NCBI GenBank assembly: GCA_000729835.1
Contig: JFHB01000129.1
Location: 1 to 64,000, forward strand
Direction of reading: 5' to 3'
Source: Atkinsonella hypoxylon
Lineage: Eukaryota; Ascomycota; Sordariomycetes; Hypocreales; Clavicipitaceae
DNA length: 64,000 nt
Each line of letters opens with the position of its first letter. Position 1 is the stretch's first letter. The position numbers were made by a program, and so were the translations under genes. The notes beneath the pieces were generated by a model, which saw only the letters and a list, made by a program, of their open reading frames with translations, did no database searches and had not been told where the DNA came from. Shown here in pieces: positions 21,186 through 30,681 of this stretch.

Positions 21186-22465
21186 TTTTCGCTGCGTATT
21201 TTTCTTACTCCTCATCTTCTGGTTGGCTTCTTACGACCAAGAAAAATTGGACAGCCATATTTGGTCTAGCATAACCGCTTTTGCTCATCTTCGACACAAG
21301 CAGAATGGACATGGGTGTAACCTGATGCATTGTTCACGGCGTTTTGTCTCTGGTGTGGGTCATGCTAAGAAACAATACCAGACATTTGAAGGATATCAGT
21401 GGAAATTCCTGTTATGCGTTCACCCATTTATTGAAATGGTGATGCCGATTAAGCTACACCCGCCTCCTAGGTGAACAACTTGGCCTCATGCTCTTCAGTC
21501 ACTAAGTGCGGGTGAGGCTACAGGATTGAGATGCCCATATATTTTTCTTTATGAGCCTAATAAGTTTTTCTCTGGCGCTTTGATATTGAAAGAAGAGTGC
21601 TTGCCAGTTTCCAGCCGGAGCTGGCCACTCTGCTTCAAATCCTTCCTTGGTCCGTTTATTTTTCGCTGAGAGATATTTATCCTGGGAGAGCCTAGGAAGG
21701 CCGTCCCCTTTTCTTTCTTGTGGACTCGGACACCTCCGCTTTGACTAGTCCCTTCTCTCGAGTTTACTTTTTCTGGTGTCGTAAGCGGAGTGGTTCCTGC
21801 AGTCGATGACTATTGGGCCTAGAGGCTCTCCGCGTTAGCATGGCATTTTTATGTTGATGAAGTATTCTTTGTCAGAAGGAGGGATGGTAAAGGAGGTTTT
21901 GCTGGGCTGAACGGTGCTGGGGGAGGAGTTGTCGTTTCTATTCTTCTTGCCCATTATATTTTCAAATCATCCTTTTGTATAAAGGATTGGCATGTTTTCT
22001 TTTTAGACTCCTTGTCAACGAGGCCAAGAAGGGCCTTGTTGCGAGGGGAGAGTGACGGACAATTCGAGGTTGTGGATTTCGTAGCGACAACATTGGTGAT
22101 AGGTAGTTTAGGTAGGTTGTCAAACCCGAAGATGACCCCCCATGACTGTTGTGCATTCATAGCGAGATGTTTGGTTTGTGTTGTGTTGTGCAACTGAGGC
22201 TGGAAATTGAGAGGTCAATTTTAGTATGGTTATGATTATAGAATTTGCGCTTGATTATTTTCCTCCCATCATGAGTGATTGTTCCTCTGACATGACATGA
22301 CTTGCAAGACGCAAACAAGTATGAATATGGTCTTCTGTCCGGAGATATACATATGCAAGATGACAGCAAGTCTACACCTCAGATAAACTGCCGTCTTCCA
22401 CTTCTCCATCTTCCATTCTCTTCTTTTTCGCAACAAAAAGTTCCGTCTCGTTTCCCACAGGATGA
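21186..22465. other. Convergent spacer between LRG1 and ERG26
   Basis: 1.28 kb between convergent genes. It probably holds both 3' UTRs and a T-rich stretch. No frame with recognisable content was seen. Confidence 0.55.
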
Positions 22466-23560
22466 TCAAGCCTTCTTCTCCTGCTCCAAAAACCACGACA
22501 CTCCCCTATCCACGCCCTCCTGTAGAGTCCACAGCGGCCGGTACCCCAGCACGCTCTTCGCCTTGGTGATATTGTAGTACCGGGTCATGGTGGCCACGGC
22601 GGCCCTCATTTTCGTAAACGTGGGGGGTTTCCCGATGATGCCGAAGAAGACCTCGCTCAATCTTCCTAGCGTCAAGCTGGATCCTCTGCCGAGGACCCAT
22701 ACGCCTTGGGTGTCCGCCGTGTTGCCCGCTGCTTTCCAGACGGCGCGGACAAAGTCCCAGAAGTAGCAGGGGGAGTCGTTTGTGATGAAGAAGACCTCGC
22801 CGTCTACCTTTTCGTGGTCGAGCGGCGCGGTGGACGCCTGGGCGGTGAGGAGGAGGGCTTGCGCGGCGAGGAGGTGCGCGTGCGCGACGTTGCCGACGTA
22901 CGTGAAGTCGAAGATGTTGGTGTTGTCGCCTAGCTGGATGCGGGTTTTGCCTGCGCGGTAGGCCCCGAGCATGCCGGCCAGGGCCTGGACGTCGCCTTCG
23001 CCAAAGATGCCGGAGGGGCGGAGGGCGGTGGTGAGGACGGCGTGGCGGTTGGCCTGGAGGACGAGCTGCTCGGCCGCGGCTTTGGTCTCGGAGTAGTACT
23101 CCTTTTGCTGGGTGCCGCGGATGACGGGCCAGCGCTCGTCGGCGTTGCGCAGGTCGTTCTCGTTGTCCGAGATGACGCTTGCGGAGGAGGTGTAGACGAG
23201 GGCCTTGACGCAGGCGGTCGACTGGCAGGCTTGGATGACGGAGGCGGTGCCGTCGACGTTGACTCTCTTGAAGAGCGCCCTTGCGACTTTGGCGTCGCTG
23301 CTGGCCGTCGGGCTGGCGGTGTGGATGACCACGTCGGGCTTGATCTGCTCAAGGAGCGATTGGAGCTTGGGCGTGTCGGTGATGTCGCATTCGTAGTAGC
23401 TCGCGTCGGGATGGCGGTTCTTGTCGCAGCGGAGGTCGATTGAGGACACGCTGCTGCTGGTCCACGCGTCGACGGCTTGGTTGACGATGTGGTGGCCTAG
23501 GAAGCCGTTGCCGCCGATGACAAGCACCCGGCCCAGGGTGTCGCGCGTCTTGGAGGCCAT
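22466..23560 (-). CDS. ERG26: Sterol-4-alpha-carboxylate 3-dehydrogenase (decarboxylating)
   Basis: A single exon, 364 residues, typical of Erg26. The Rossmann NAD(P)-binding motif is near the N-terminus: VLVIGGNGFLGHHIV (12-26). It is followed by the family's IHTASP, YTSSASV, the catalytic Y-x3-K (YYSETKAAAE) and LRPSGIFGEGD, then FDFTYVGNVAHAHLLA and the 3-beta-HSD C-terminal pattern GYRPLWTLQEGV. It should catalyse the oxidative decarboxylation step of sterol C-4 demethylation in ergosterol synthesis with Erg25 and Erg27, at the ER. Coding DNA is very GC-rich (many CGCC/GCG codons), so antisense frames are long and are shadows. Start at 23560 (MASKTRDTLG). Confidence 0.93.
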   Translation of the reverse strand: MASKTRDTLGRVLVIGGNGFLGHHIVNQAVDAWTSSSVSSIDLRCDKNRHPDASYYECDITDTPKLQSLLEQIKPDVVIHTASPTASSDAKVARALFKRVNVDGTASVIQACQSTACVKALVYTSSASVISDNENDLRNADERWPVIRGTQQKEYYSETKAAAEQLVLQANRHAVLTTALRPSGIFGEGDVQALAGMLGAYRAGKTRIQLGDNTNIFDFTYVGNVAHAHLLAAQALLLTAQASTAPLDHEKVDGEVFFITNDSPCYFWDFVRAVWKAAGNTADTQGVWVLGRGSSLTLGRLSEVFFGIIGKPPTFTKMRAAVATMTRYYNITKAKSVLGYRPLWTLQEGVDRGVSWFLEQEKKA

Positions 23561-25335
23561 GATGGTGAAAAGTGTCGCGTGGGTGCTTTTTTGGCTTCTT
23601 TTTCCCTCTCTTCTTTATTGCTGTGAAGAGGTTTTCTTTCTTTCTTGGTATTCCCCTTCTTCGGGGTACCAGCGGGCGCTGATTTTGGGAAAGCTAGAGA
23701 GGGGTGTCGCGTTGGGGGCGAGTCTAGAAGTTTGCTTGATGGCTTGCGGCCCCCTTGTATTCGGTATTCCTGGGTGAAATAAAAGCGAAGCGGATGGTTA
23801 CGGCTGGTGTAGCTGGAACGAAGCTGCGGCATCAAGGTGTTTGTCGATGGACGAGTTTGGCAGGTGCAGTGAGATTGAGTTGACAACAATGACCATTGTA
23901 AAACGTGATTATAACCTGACTTGTTGTATGCAAAATGACATCTCTCGTCAGTGTCTAGAAACTAGAAAACCACATTTACCAGAGATCGCAGCCCTGGCTG
24001 CACTATTCACAAAGGGTCTAGCATAGCAGTAGCGGAGCCAAACAACCAAGTTGGCTCATTCTTATCACTTTCCCCTACGCTATAAGTCTGGAATATGTGC
24101 AGCAGGCTATCGCACAGCCCGCGAGTTTTTTAACTCCGTCCAGCCAACTTTTTTCCCTTTTTTCCCACGAGAGGGCATCTCCCATGTTGGCATCATGGCT
24201 ACGAAGACGAGCACTGTCAGCTTCCTGAAATAATTCCAACAAAGAATTTTCCCACGTGCCGTGCATACAATTTCTTCTTGAACTCGAAAGCCTCTCGGTA
24301 GCACGGACTCAGGTCCTGTTTTGCCAGAAGGTCATCCACTTGGTCGCAAGAAATGGGCTGTTCAAGGTCCTCTGGTTGGTACAGATAAAGGGCAGAGCAT
24401 AGATTTCGTGTAGTTTGGACAGAGCTTGTCGGATCTCGGCTTCGTGACGAGGCGGTAACTAACAGGTGAGGATAGTACTCGCAGATGTGGAGCGAGATAT
24501 CGAGGCTATCTATCTGTAAGTGGCGGGAACAACTTGTCGCCCGTCAAGGCCGGGACCTGCCGTCAAGAAGTCTTAGTTTAGAGAGCTTGCTCGTTTCGGG
24601 AGCTGGGCAAAAGCTACGAGGCTAGCAGGACGTTTCCTACCTGTCCCTTTGGATTGACCTGTAAAACTTGGAGTTTTGGTGATGTGCATAATAATGCAGC
24701 TGTCAGCAGGTGGGTGGTGGGTCTAAGAACCAAGGAGGGCATGAAACTCGGCGGATATCCAATCAAACACAGGCCCGCATCCCTGCCGTCCCTGCCGTCC
24801 CTGCGCTGGAGTGTAGTGGGCAAGAAGCACCCTAGCAATGCACACTCGACTTGACATCCACGTCCATCCTCCACATTCACATCCACACCACCACCACCAC
24901 CACCATACACCACACACCACACACCACACCCACACGAGTTAATACCCTACCAGGCGAGGGAGCATCGCGGCTTACCTTACCCTTCACTAACTACTACTTC
25001 GAGAATCCTGGAACGCAACCGCCCGCTTAAGAAGACTCTCCTCGCTTTGAAAGTCTCCTCTGGGCCATTGTCATCATTGCTTCTGCACGCGACCTCGCTT
25101 GAGCCAAGCTCCCGCGCCTTGTCTTCACCTATCATTCATAGCCCCCGCCGTGAATTCATGAAACCTTCGCAGCCCCTCTTCAAGCCTGATGTACGCCGTC
25201 GGTTTGCGCGCTAAAACTCTGCTCTCGTCGTGGTAGCGCAAATCCAGATCCAGCTTTCCCGTCTGCACAATACAACGTCGCCATGAGCCATCTTGCACGG
25301 CAACTGACCGTATCGCCGACAAAGGGTTCGTTGGG
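23561..25335. other. Divergent spacer, ERG26 to unknown gene
   Basis: 1.77 kb between two divergently transcribed genes, with a CAC-rich repeat at 24886-24935. It must contain both promoters. No gene is supported. Confidence 0.55.
24886..24935. repeat. CAC/ACACC-rich simple repeat
   Basis: (CAC)n followed by ACACCAC units, about 400 bp upstream of the gene at 25336. It could form part of its promoter or leader. Confidence 0.8.
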
Positions 25336-26766
25336 ATGGCAGGCCAGTCCCCCGACCTCGAGATTCTGGTTCACGTAACAGCGCCGAGTAGAGTGGGAGA
25401 TGATGCTACACACAGACAGCTTGCCAGGGCATATCTTGCCTTTCAGCTCGATTCTAGGCTAGAAGCAAGGGTGCAAGTAGCGCAAGCCAGAGTGCCCATA
25501 AGACCCAGCAAGCAGGAAGGGCAAGAAGCAACGTCTAGAACTTTACAAAGTGTTGTTGCCGATTCTTCTTCCGAAAAGAGCTTTTCAACATCTGTCCCAG
25601 AGCGGGCACTTTTGCTAGACTCACAAGATTTGAGTTTCCAAGGTGCAATCGACAACAGGTGTTCGCCGCGACTTCGTCGGCCATCGATACCATGCCCATC
25701 TCCGCAAGACGACTTGTCGGCGTCGATCCCTGGGTCGCAAGCTCAAACTCCTCCGCAATCATCATGGACAGCACCTCCCAGCCAGATTGAGGATTCTTAT
25801 CCTCTCCCCGGCGCTGGTATAGTCAGCACGACGCCTACCAGAGTGCTTCAGTGGTTCCTCCAGCAGCATGCTCCTTCTAGTAGTCCATCCTCTGTGGGAA
25901 AGCCGAGGGCGGAGAGGCCAGCAGCGTCCAGTTTCGAATGTGTCAACATTCCATCCTCTATACCGATTCCCGACAGTGAGGAGCGCTCAAGCCGTGGACC
26001 AAAGAGTAGCATATCGAAGGATATCATACCTGTGACTCCCGCTCCAGTAGTTGGTTTATGCAAGCGACAAGCACCATCAGACCACCATGACCAGACGGTT
26101 GACCTCGAGGTTGATATAACACACATCTCTAGCAGCTTCGTCAGCTTACCTTCCTCGATTCCCGCAGCGAGGGCTGGGTCAAAATCACCACCAACCAAGA
26201 AGTCCAAGCAACATGACGACTATGGTGTACAGCCTGATATTACTCCGCTGGCCCGCACTTCAAGCGATGCTGGTCCCGTCCGGTCATCTGACCCGTCTAC
26301 CATTGCGGCTATCGCCAGTACTCTAGAGATTGTGCCTCCTGCGCCTCCCGTTTCCGTTGATAACCTTGACCCCGCGTCGCTCGTCTCGACCAAACTGGAC
26401 AAGTTGGCCAGAGATCTCTCCTCTCGGTATGACCCAACGTATTTACGTCAACTGGAACCGTTTGAAAGAGGGTATTGGCTCGTGGACTGTACGTCCTGGA
26501 CGGACGCCATCCGATTAGACACGTGGGTGTTTCTGACAAACTATTTACAAAGCGGCTTGGCAGGATGGGGCGTTTGGTGTCGCCGGGATAAAACGCACGA
26601 TTGGCTTCGACTGTACTGCTGGGGCCATGTCGCCAAGCATACTTATTTATTACTGTATTTAGCGAGCGGTCGGCAGATCAAGTTCTCCGGCGCCAAGTGG
26701 CTTGATGCGACGAGACAGGTTGTGCTCGAAGTGGCTGGCGTGGAAAAGCGACGATCAGCTGGCTGA
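25336..26766 (+). CDS. Conserved unknown protein with disordered middle and structured C-terminus, 476 aa
   Basis: A single exon of 476 residues. The N-terminus (PDLEILVHVTAPSRVGDD, 6-23) and the last about 125 residues look structured: LDKLARDLSSRYDPTYLRQLEP, then GYWLVDCTSW, DTWVFLTNYLQSG, GWGVWCRRD and WLRLYCWGHV. The central 80-340 are Ser/Pro-rich and probably disordered, with nuclear-type basic patches (SPPTKKSKQHDD). I cannot name a family with confidence; the N-terminal HVTAPS opening and the W-rich C-terminal block look like a lineage-conserved ascomycete protein. It is divergent from ERG26 and convergent with the mitochondrial HMG-box gene. Start at ATG 25336. Confidence 0.75.
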   Translation: MAGQSPDLEILVHVTAPSRVGDDATHRQLARAYLAFQLDSRLEARVQVAQARVPIRPSKQEGQEATSRTLQSVVADSSSEKSFSTSVPERALLLDSQDLSFQGAIDNRCSPRLRRPSIPCPSPQDDLSASIPGSQAQTPPQSSWTAPPSQIEDSYPLPGAGIVSTTPTRVLQWFLQQHAPSSSPSSVGKPRAERPAASSFECVNIPSSIPIPDSEERSSRGPKSSISKDIIPVTPAPVVGLCKRQAPSDHHDQTVDLEVDITHISSSFVSLPSSIPAARAGSKSPPTKKSKQHDDYGVQPDITPLARTSSDAGPVRSSDPSTIAAIASTLEIVPPAPPVSVDNLDPASLVSTKLDKLARDLSSRYDPTYLRQLEPFERGYWLVDCTSWTDAIRLDTWVFLTNYLQSGLAGWGVWCRRDKTHDWLRLYCWGHVAKHTYLLLYLASGRQIKFSGAKWLDATRQVVLEVAGVEKRRSAG

Positions 26767-27322
26767 GATTCATCACGGCGTACCGAATAGGGACGGTTTG
26801 ACTTGGATATATTGTTCTGCTTTGGGCTTTGGATGTGGATCATATGGGACATTGTTTAGAATATGACGAGGACATGGATCCAACAAACCACAGCGAGGTG
26901 ATCATGACAAGTTTGGGTATGCTGTACTACACGCATCCATACACTTTCCTTCCACATTACCAGCGGAAGATTGAGTGGTGTAAGGCGTCATGTCGTGCAC
27001 GAAATAACCAAATAGCATCGTTGCAACCATCGAACCTCAGATTAAACATGTGAGAAACAAAGTGCAGAACCACTAGTAGTACACAGAATTCCACCAGGAC
27101 CCAAATGTAATTCCAGGACGTCCCGACAAACGAAAACCAAGGTAGATGAGAGTAGCAAGAGCAAGCTTCTTTTTTTTTTTTGCGCACAGAAATCCTCGGC
27201 ACGGTAAAGAAAACCATATCCCGTAGTTCTATAATTCCAGACTTCCAGACCTAGCGAGCAAATTTCAACTCAAACCATCCGGTTCCTTTCCCGTCTCCGC
27301 CAAGCTTCACTGCAGTAGATCC
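26767..27322. other. Convergent 3' spacer
   Basis: 556 bp between convergent genes, containing an A/T tract (27171-27181). No gene is supported. Confidence 0.55.
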
Positions 27323-28392
27323 TTACGAAGGGACCTGGCTGACAGAGCCATTCTGAGCCTTCCAGTACTCTTTAGCCTTCAACTGCAACTCCTTCAACTG
27401 CGCATGCGACTTCTCAGCTTCCTTCTCCGCTGCTTCCTTGAAAGGCTGCTTCGCCGATTCAGACATGGATCGCCACTCCTCGATCACTAGACGGAAGGTA
27501 TCCTTTGCGTTACTATCGGACTCGCTGTTGGCCTGCGCCAGGCGCGACTTGATGAAGAGGGTGTAGGGACTGAGAGCGCGCTTGGGCAAACGGTCATCAT
27601 GAATGAGGTAGAGGCGCGACTTGTTGAGCTTGCGGGCGAGGCGGCGACGGGCAATGTTGGCCAGGTAGATGGCCTCAGGAGGATACGACGTAATCCAGTT
27701 CTGAAGGGCTTTCTGGTTGGCCGTCTTGTTCGTTGACGCAACGGACTTGAGGCGCTGTTTCCAAGGAAATTGTTGGTTAGCACGTTCTTGTTCTCACAAA
27801 CACACCTTTTCCATCGTTGCAGGCTCTCCCGCAGGCGTCCCCAACATACCTCTTTTTCCGACAAGGACAGTCCGGCAAACTCCGCCGCGATATCCTTCAT
27901 CTTGTCTGTCAACGTGCCCTGTTTGCTACTCATATTGTCCCCGACGTATACCGACCATGCCGCGTTTGGCAGGAGCGACGGTTTCTTCAGCAAAGCCATC
28001 TTCTTCAATTCCGACAAGTTTGCCTTCTCCTTTTCTTCCGGAGTAAGCTTCTTCTTGGGTTTCTTGCTCGCCTTGGCAGCAGGCTTTTTGGCCTTCTTCT
28101 TGGCGGCAGGCTTCTTGGCCGCCTTCTTGGTTGCAGGCTTCTTCTTGGTCGCGGCCTTTTTCTTCGTCGTCGCAGTGCTAGTCTTCTTCGTCTTGGCGTC
28201 CGCGGCGGAGGCTCCCTTTGCGGGCGAGCTCGTCCATGCTGACACGGTTAGGAAGCGTGCGGCAGCGGACGGAAGGGCATTGGCCTGGCTTGCAGCAGAC
28301 GCTCGGAGCAACTGCGTGGCGAGCTTGGATGTAGGAGTCCTGCTCGTGGTGAGGGCTCGGTGAGCCGCGACTCTGCCGATGGCTGTAAACAT
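27323..28392 (-). CDS. Mitochondrial HMG-box DNA-binding protein (Abf2/mtHMG-like)
   Basis: Two exons, 28392-27850 and 27754-27323, give 324 residues. The first about 45 residues (MFTAIGRVAAHRALTTSR, then T/S/A and no acid) are a classic mitochondrial presequence. A Lys/Ala-rich linker spans about 70-115 (KKPAAKKKAKKPAAK type). Two HMG-type modules follow: an N-terminal one (NAAWSVYVGD...KDIAAEFAGLSLSEKERLK, across the intron), and a C-terminal one (LPKRALSPYTLFIKSRLAQ ... FRLVIEEWRSMSESAKQPF). The layout (presequence, basic linker, two HMG boxes) matches mitochondrial nucleoid packaging proteins such as yeast Abf2, so mtDNA compaction and maintenance is the likely job. A longer frame extends upstream to 28641, but the presequence fixes the start at 28392. 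It is divergent from PRE4. Confidence 0.88.
27755..27849 (-). other. Intron of mtHMG gene
   Basis: The donor GTATGT follows GAG and the acceptor AAACAG precedes CGCCTC. The intron is 95 nt, phase 0. It falls inside the first HMG module (SEKE-RLKSV). Confidence 0.88.
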
Positions 28393-29001
28393 TGTTTCTA
28401 GGACAGTGATTGGTAGAGTTTGGATGTTCTTCCTGAGTGTGTGAACCGGTTGAGCGCCCCTCGCGTGGAGTTGTTGATGGTGATTTGAGCGCGTCGTCCA
28501 CAAAAACAATGGGAGTAGAGTAAATGACTGAATGGCGACGACCAGGGCGAAATAACAAGGGCAAAGGCAATGCTGCCCCAGCCTTCGCCTGGCAAGCTTG
28601 CAGCTACTACCCACTGGAGCTAGGGCAAGTCCTGGTAGCACCTACTTCGTTTCTCGCTCAGCATCTGCCTTATTGCATGTCTCCAGTACTAACTGAGCTT
28701 CCATCTCCACTGGAGCCAATCACTGCCAGGATTCACGCTTAGGTAACAATGCCATTCTCCAGGCTCCTGCAGGACGCGCGACCACAGCAGGACCAGCAGG
28801 ACCAGCAGGACCAGCAGGACATACAACCACCGCAGCTCACATCATCACCTCAGTGTTCATCACAGAGCCAACGTCCCCAGCCCAAAACCACCATCTTCGC
28901 CATCTCTCTTCGCGCTAACCAGCCGCACCTAGCATCATCGTCCCGCTCTGTTAGCAACACCATCGTCTCTCAAGCTTCTTTCTCCAAACACATCACCAGC
29001 T
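28393..29001. promoter_or_regulatory. Divergent promoter region, mtHMG / PRE4
   Basis: 609 bp between the mitochondrial HMG-box gene and PRE4. A 9-bp repeat lies at 28782-28820. No TATA box or proteasome-specific element was recognised. Confidence 0.55.
28782..28820. repeat. Minisatellite, 9-bp unit GACCAGCAG
   Basis: About four copies of GACCAGCAG (the first truncated) lie in the spacer or leader upstream of PRE4. A short frame here would read QQD repeats but is not supported as a gene. Confidence 0.85.
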
Positions 29002-29932
29002 ATGGATCACCGGCCACAAGCCTGGGGCAGGGTACGTTCCTCCACCTGTTCCCTAAGCACGTTCCAGAGGCGGACGCAAACTGACGAAGCTCCCTGCAGC
29101 CCAGAGACGATGTGTACGGCGCCTACGATACCTCCTTCATGCAGAACAACGGCCCTACGTCTCATACGCAGCAGCCCATCGTCACAGGAACGTCGGTTCT
29201 GGCCATCAAGTTCAAAGAAGGCGTCGTCATAGCCGCTGACAACCTAGGTACGTACACTCTCTCCCTCCTGCCTACAACGGCCCGCGCGTAAACTGTCCGC
29301 TGCTAATACACCCTTCCCCAACAGCGTCATACGGCTCCCTCGCCCGCTTCACCGATGTCAAGCGTCTCCGTTCCTTCGCCAATGCCTCTGTCGTTGGTTT
29401 CAGCGGCGACATCTCCGATATGCAATATCTCGACCGACATCTCAAAGAACTTGCCATCGAGGAGGCCTACAAGTCCCCAGACTCTGCCCGTCTCAACGCA
29501 TCGAACCTTCATCGGTACTTATCCAAACTGCTGTACCGTCGCCGATCCGAGTTCGACCCTCTGTGGAATCACCTCCTGGTAGCAGGTCTCGACGACCAGG
29601 GCGCGCCTTTCCTCGCTGCAGCCGATCTTCTGGGAACAACATACTCTTCTCCCAGTCTGGCCACAGGTTTTGGTGCCATGTTGGCTCAACCCATAATGGG
29701 CCGCTACGCTCCAGACGAAGAATCCGCAGCGAAGCTTACGCGCGAGGAGGCCGTCAACGTCATCAAAGAATGCATGAAGGTTCTCTTCTACAGAGATGCT
29801 AGAAGTTTAGACAGCTACTCTTTGGCTGTTGTGACCAAGGATGGTGTGGAGATGAAGGAGGACGAAAAGTTGGAAAACCAGAGCTGGGCTTTTGCGGAGG
29901 TTATCAAGGGTTATGGAACGCAGACAGTGTAA
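29002..29932 (+). CDS. PRE4: 20S proteasome subunit beta-7
   Basis: Three exons, 29002-29031, 29100-29247 and 29325-29932, give 261 residues. Exon 1 is only ten codons (MDHRPQAWGR). Diagnostic motifs include QQPIVTGTSVLAIKFKEGVV (the propeptide/mature junction region of this subunit), ADNLASYGSLARF, VGFSGDISDMQYL and GLDDQGAPFLAAADLLGTTY. Beta-7 (yeast Pre4, human PSMB4) is a non-catalytic ring subunit, here lacking the Thr1 catalytic pattern of beta-1/2/5, and assembles the 20S core. The third exon runs to the stop at 29932. Splice sites are GTACGT/CTGCAG and GTACGT/ACAG. It is convergent with GFA1. Confidence 0.95.
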
Positions 29933-30681
29933 AGTACGTGACAGAGGGAAAGGGCCTCAGTCTTGCTTTGAGTATAAAACTTGAGGGTTTGTAGCGGGCT
30001 CTCTCAAAGGACATTACTAGGGTGTCAGCCACAGCAACCTAGCTCGACACAAGCTGGGAGTTACCACTACACACCAGTATATGAAATCCGGCTTCTGTCC
30101 GCTTGTCAGCACCCTGCCAACAATTACACAACGCATCTTCTCTCGGCTGAAGTGACCGTGACTCACAAACCGGCTTGCTGTATAATAGTGAAAATAATTA
30201 TTTTTCAACATGTATTCGTTGTTTTATATGGAAAAAAAAATTCAATATTAATCCATCAACGGAACCTGGGAACTTTGTATGTAACCATCAACTTTCACAT
30301 TGTTCTGAATCTGCCATGTACTTCTTGTATGTTGCAAAGCTGCTGAAAAGAGGATCTTGCCAGCATGTACATCTTCTTTACCTCAAAACCACCAGACTTC
30401 CATCACCCAAGCGGCATTCGTTATCAAATCGCAATTAGACTCTGCAACCAAATCGTTATTCACAGTAAGAGAAGTTCATCAATGAAAACCAGCATAAATT
30501 CCCATAAATCCATTCGACATCGCACCAAGGACAGTCAAAGACCTTGTCAGCCATCGGGAAAGGCGAGACTAGACGGATGCTCCGTATGCCAAACGATGCC
30601 TCAACACCTGAATTAAGGTGACACGCCAGCGAGACACACCATTGTAAGAATGGCGTGGACAGCTAAGGGTGTTTGCCTTTC
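29933..30681. other. Convergent spacer, PRE4 and GFA1
   Basis: 749 bp between convergent genes, A/T-rich in 30170-30320 with a poly-A at 30232-30239, compatible with 3' UTRs. No gene is supported. Confidence 0.55.

Noticed and set aside
20773..21474. 233-codon frame overlapping the last LRG1 exon
   Set aside because: The spliced LRG1 frame continues the RhoGAP protein with family-like VPHELLALLNDPH; this frame is out of phase with the splice.
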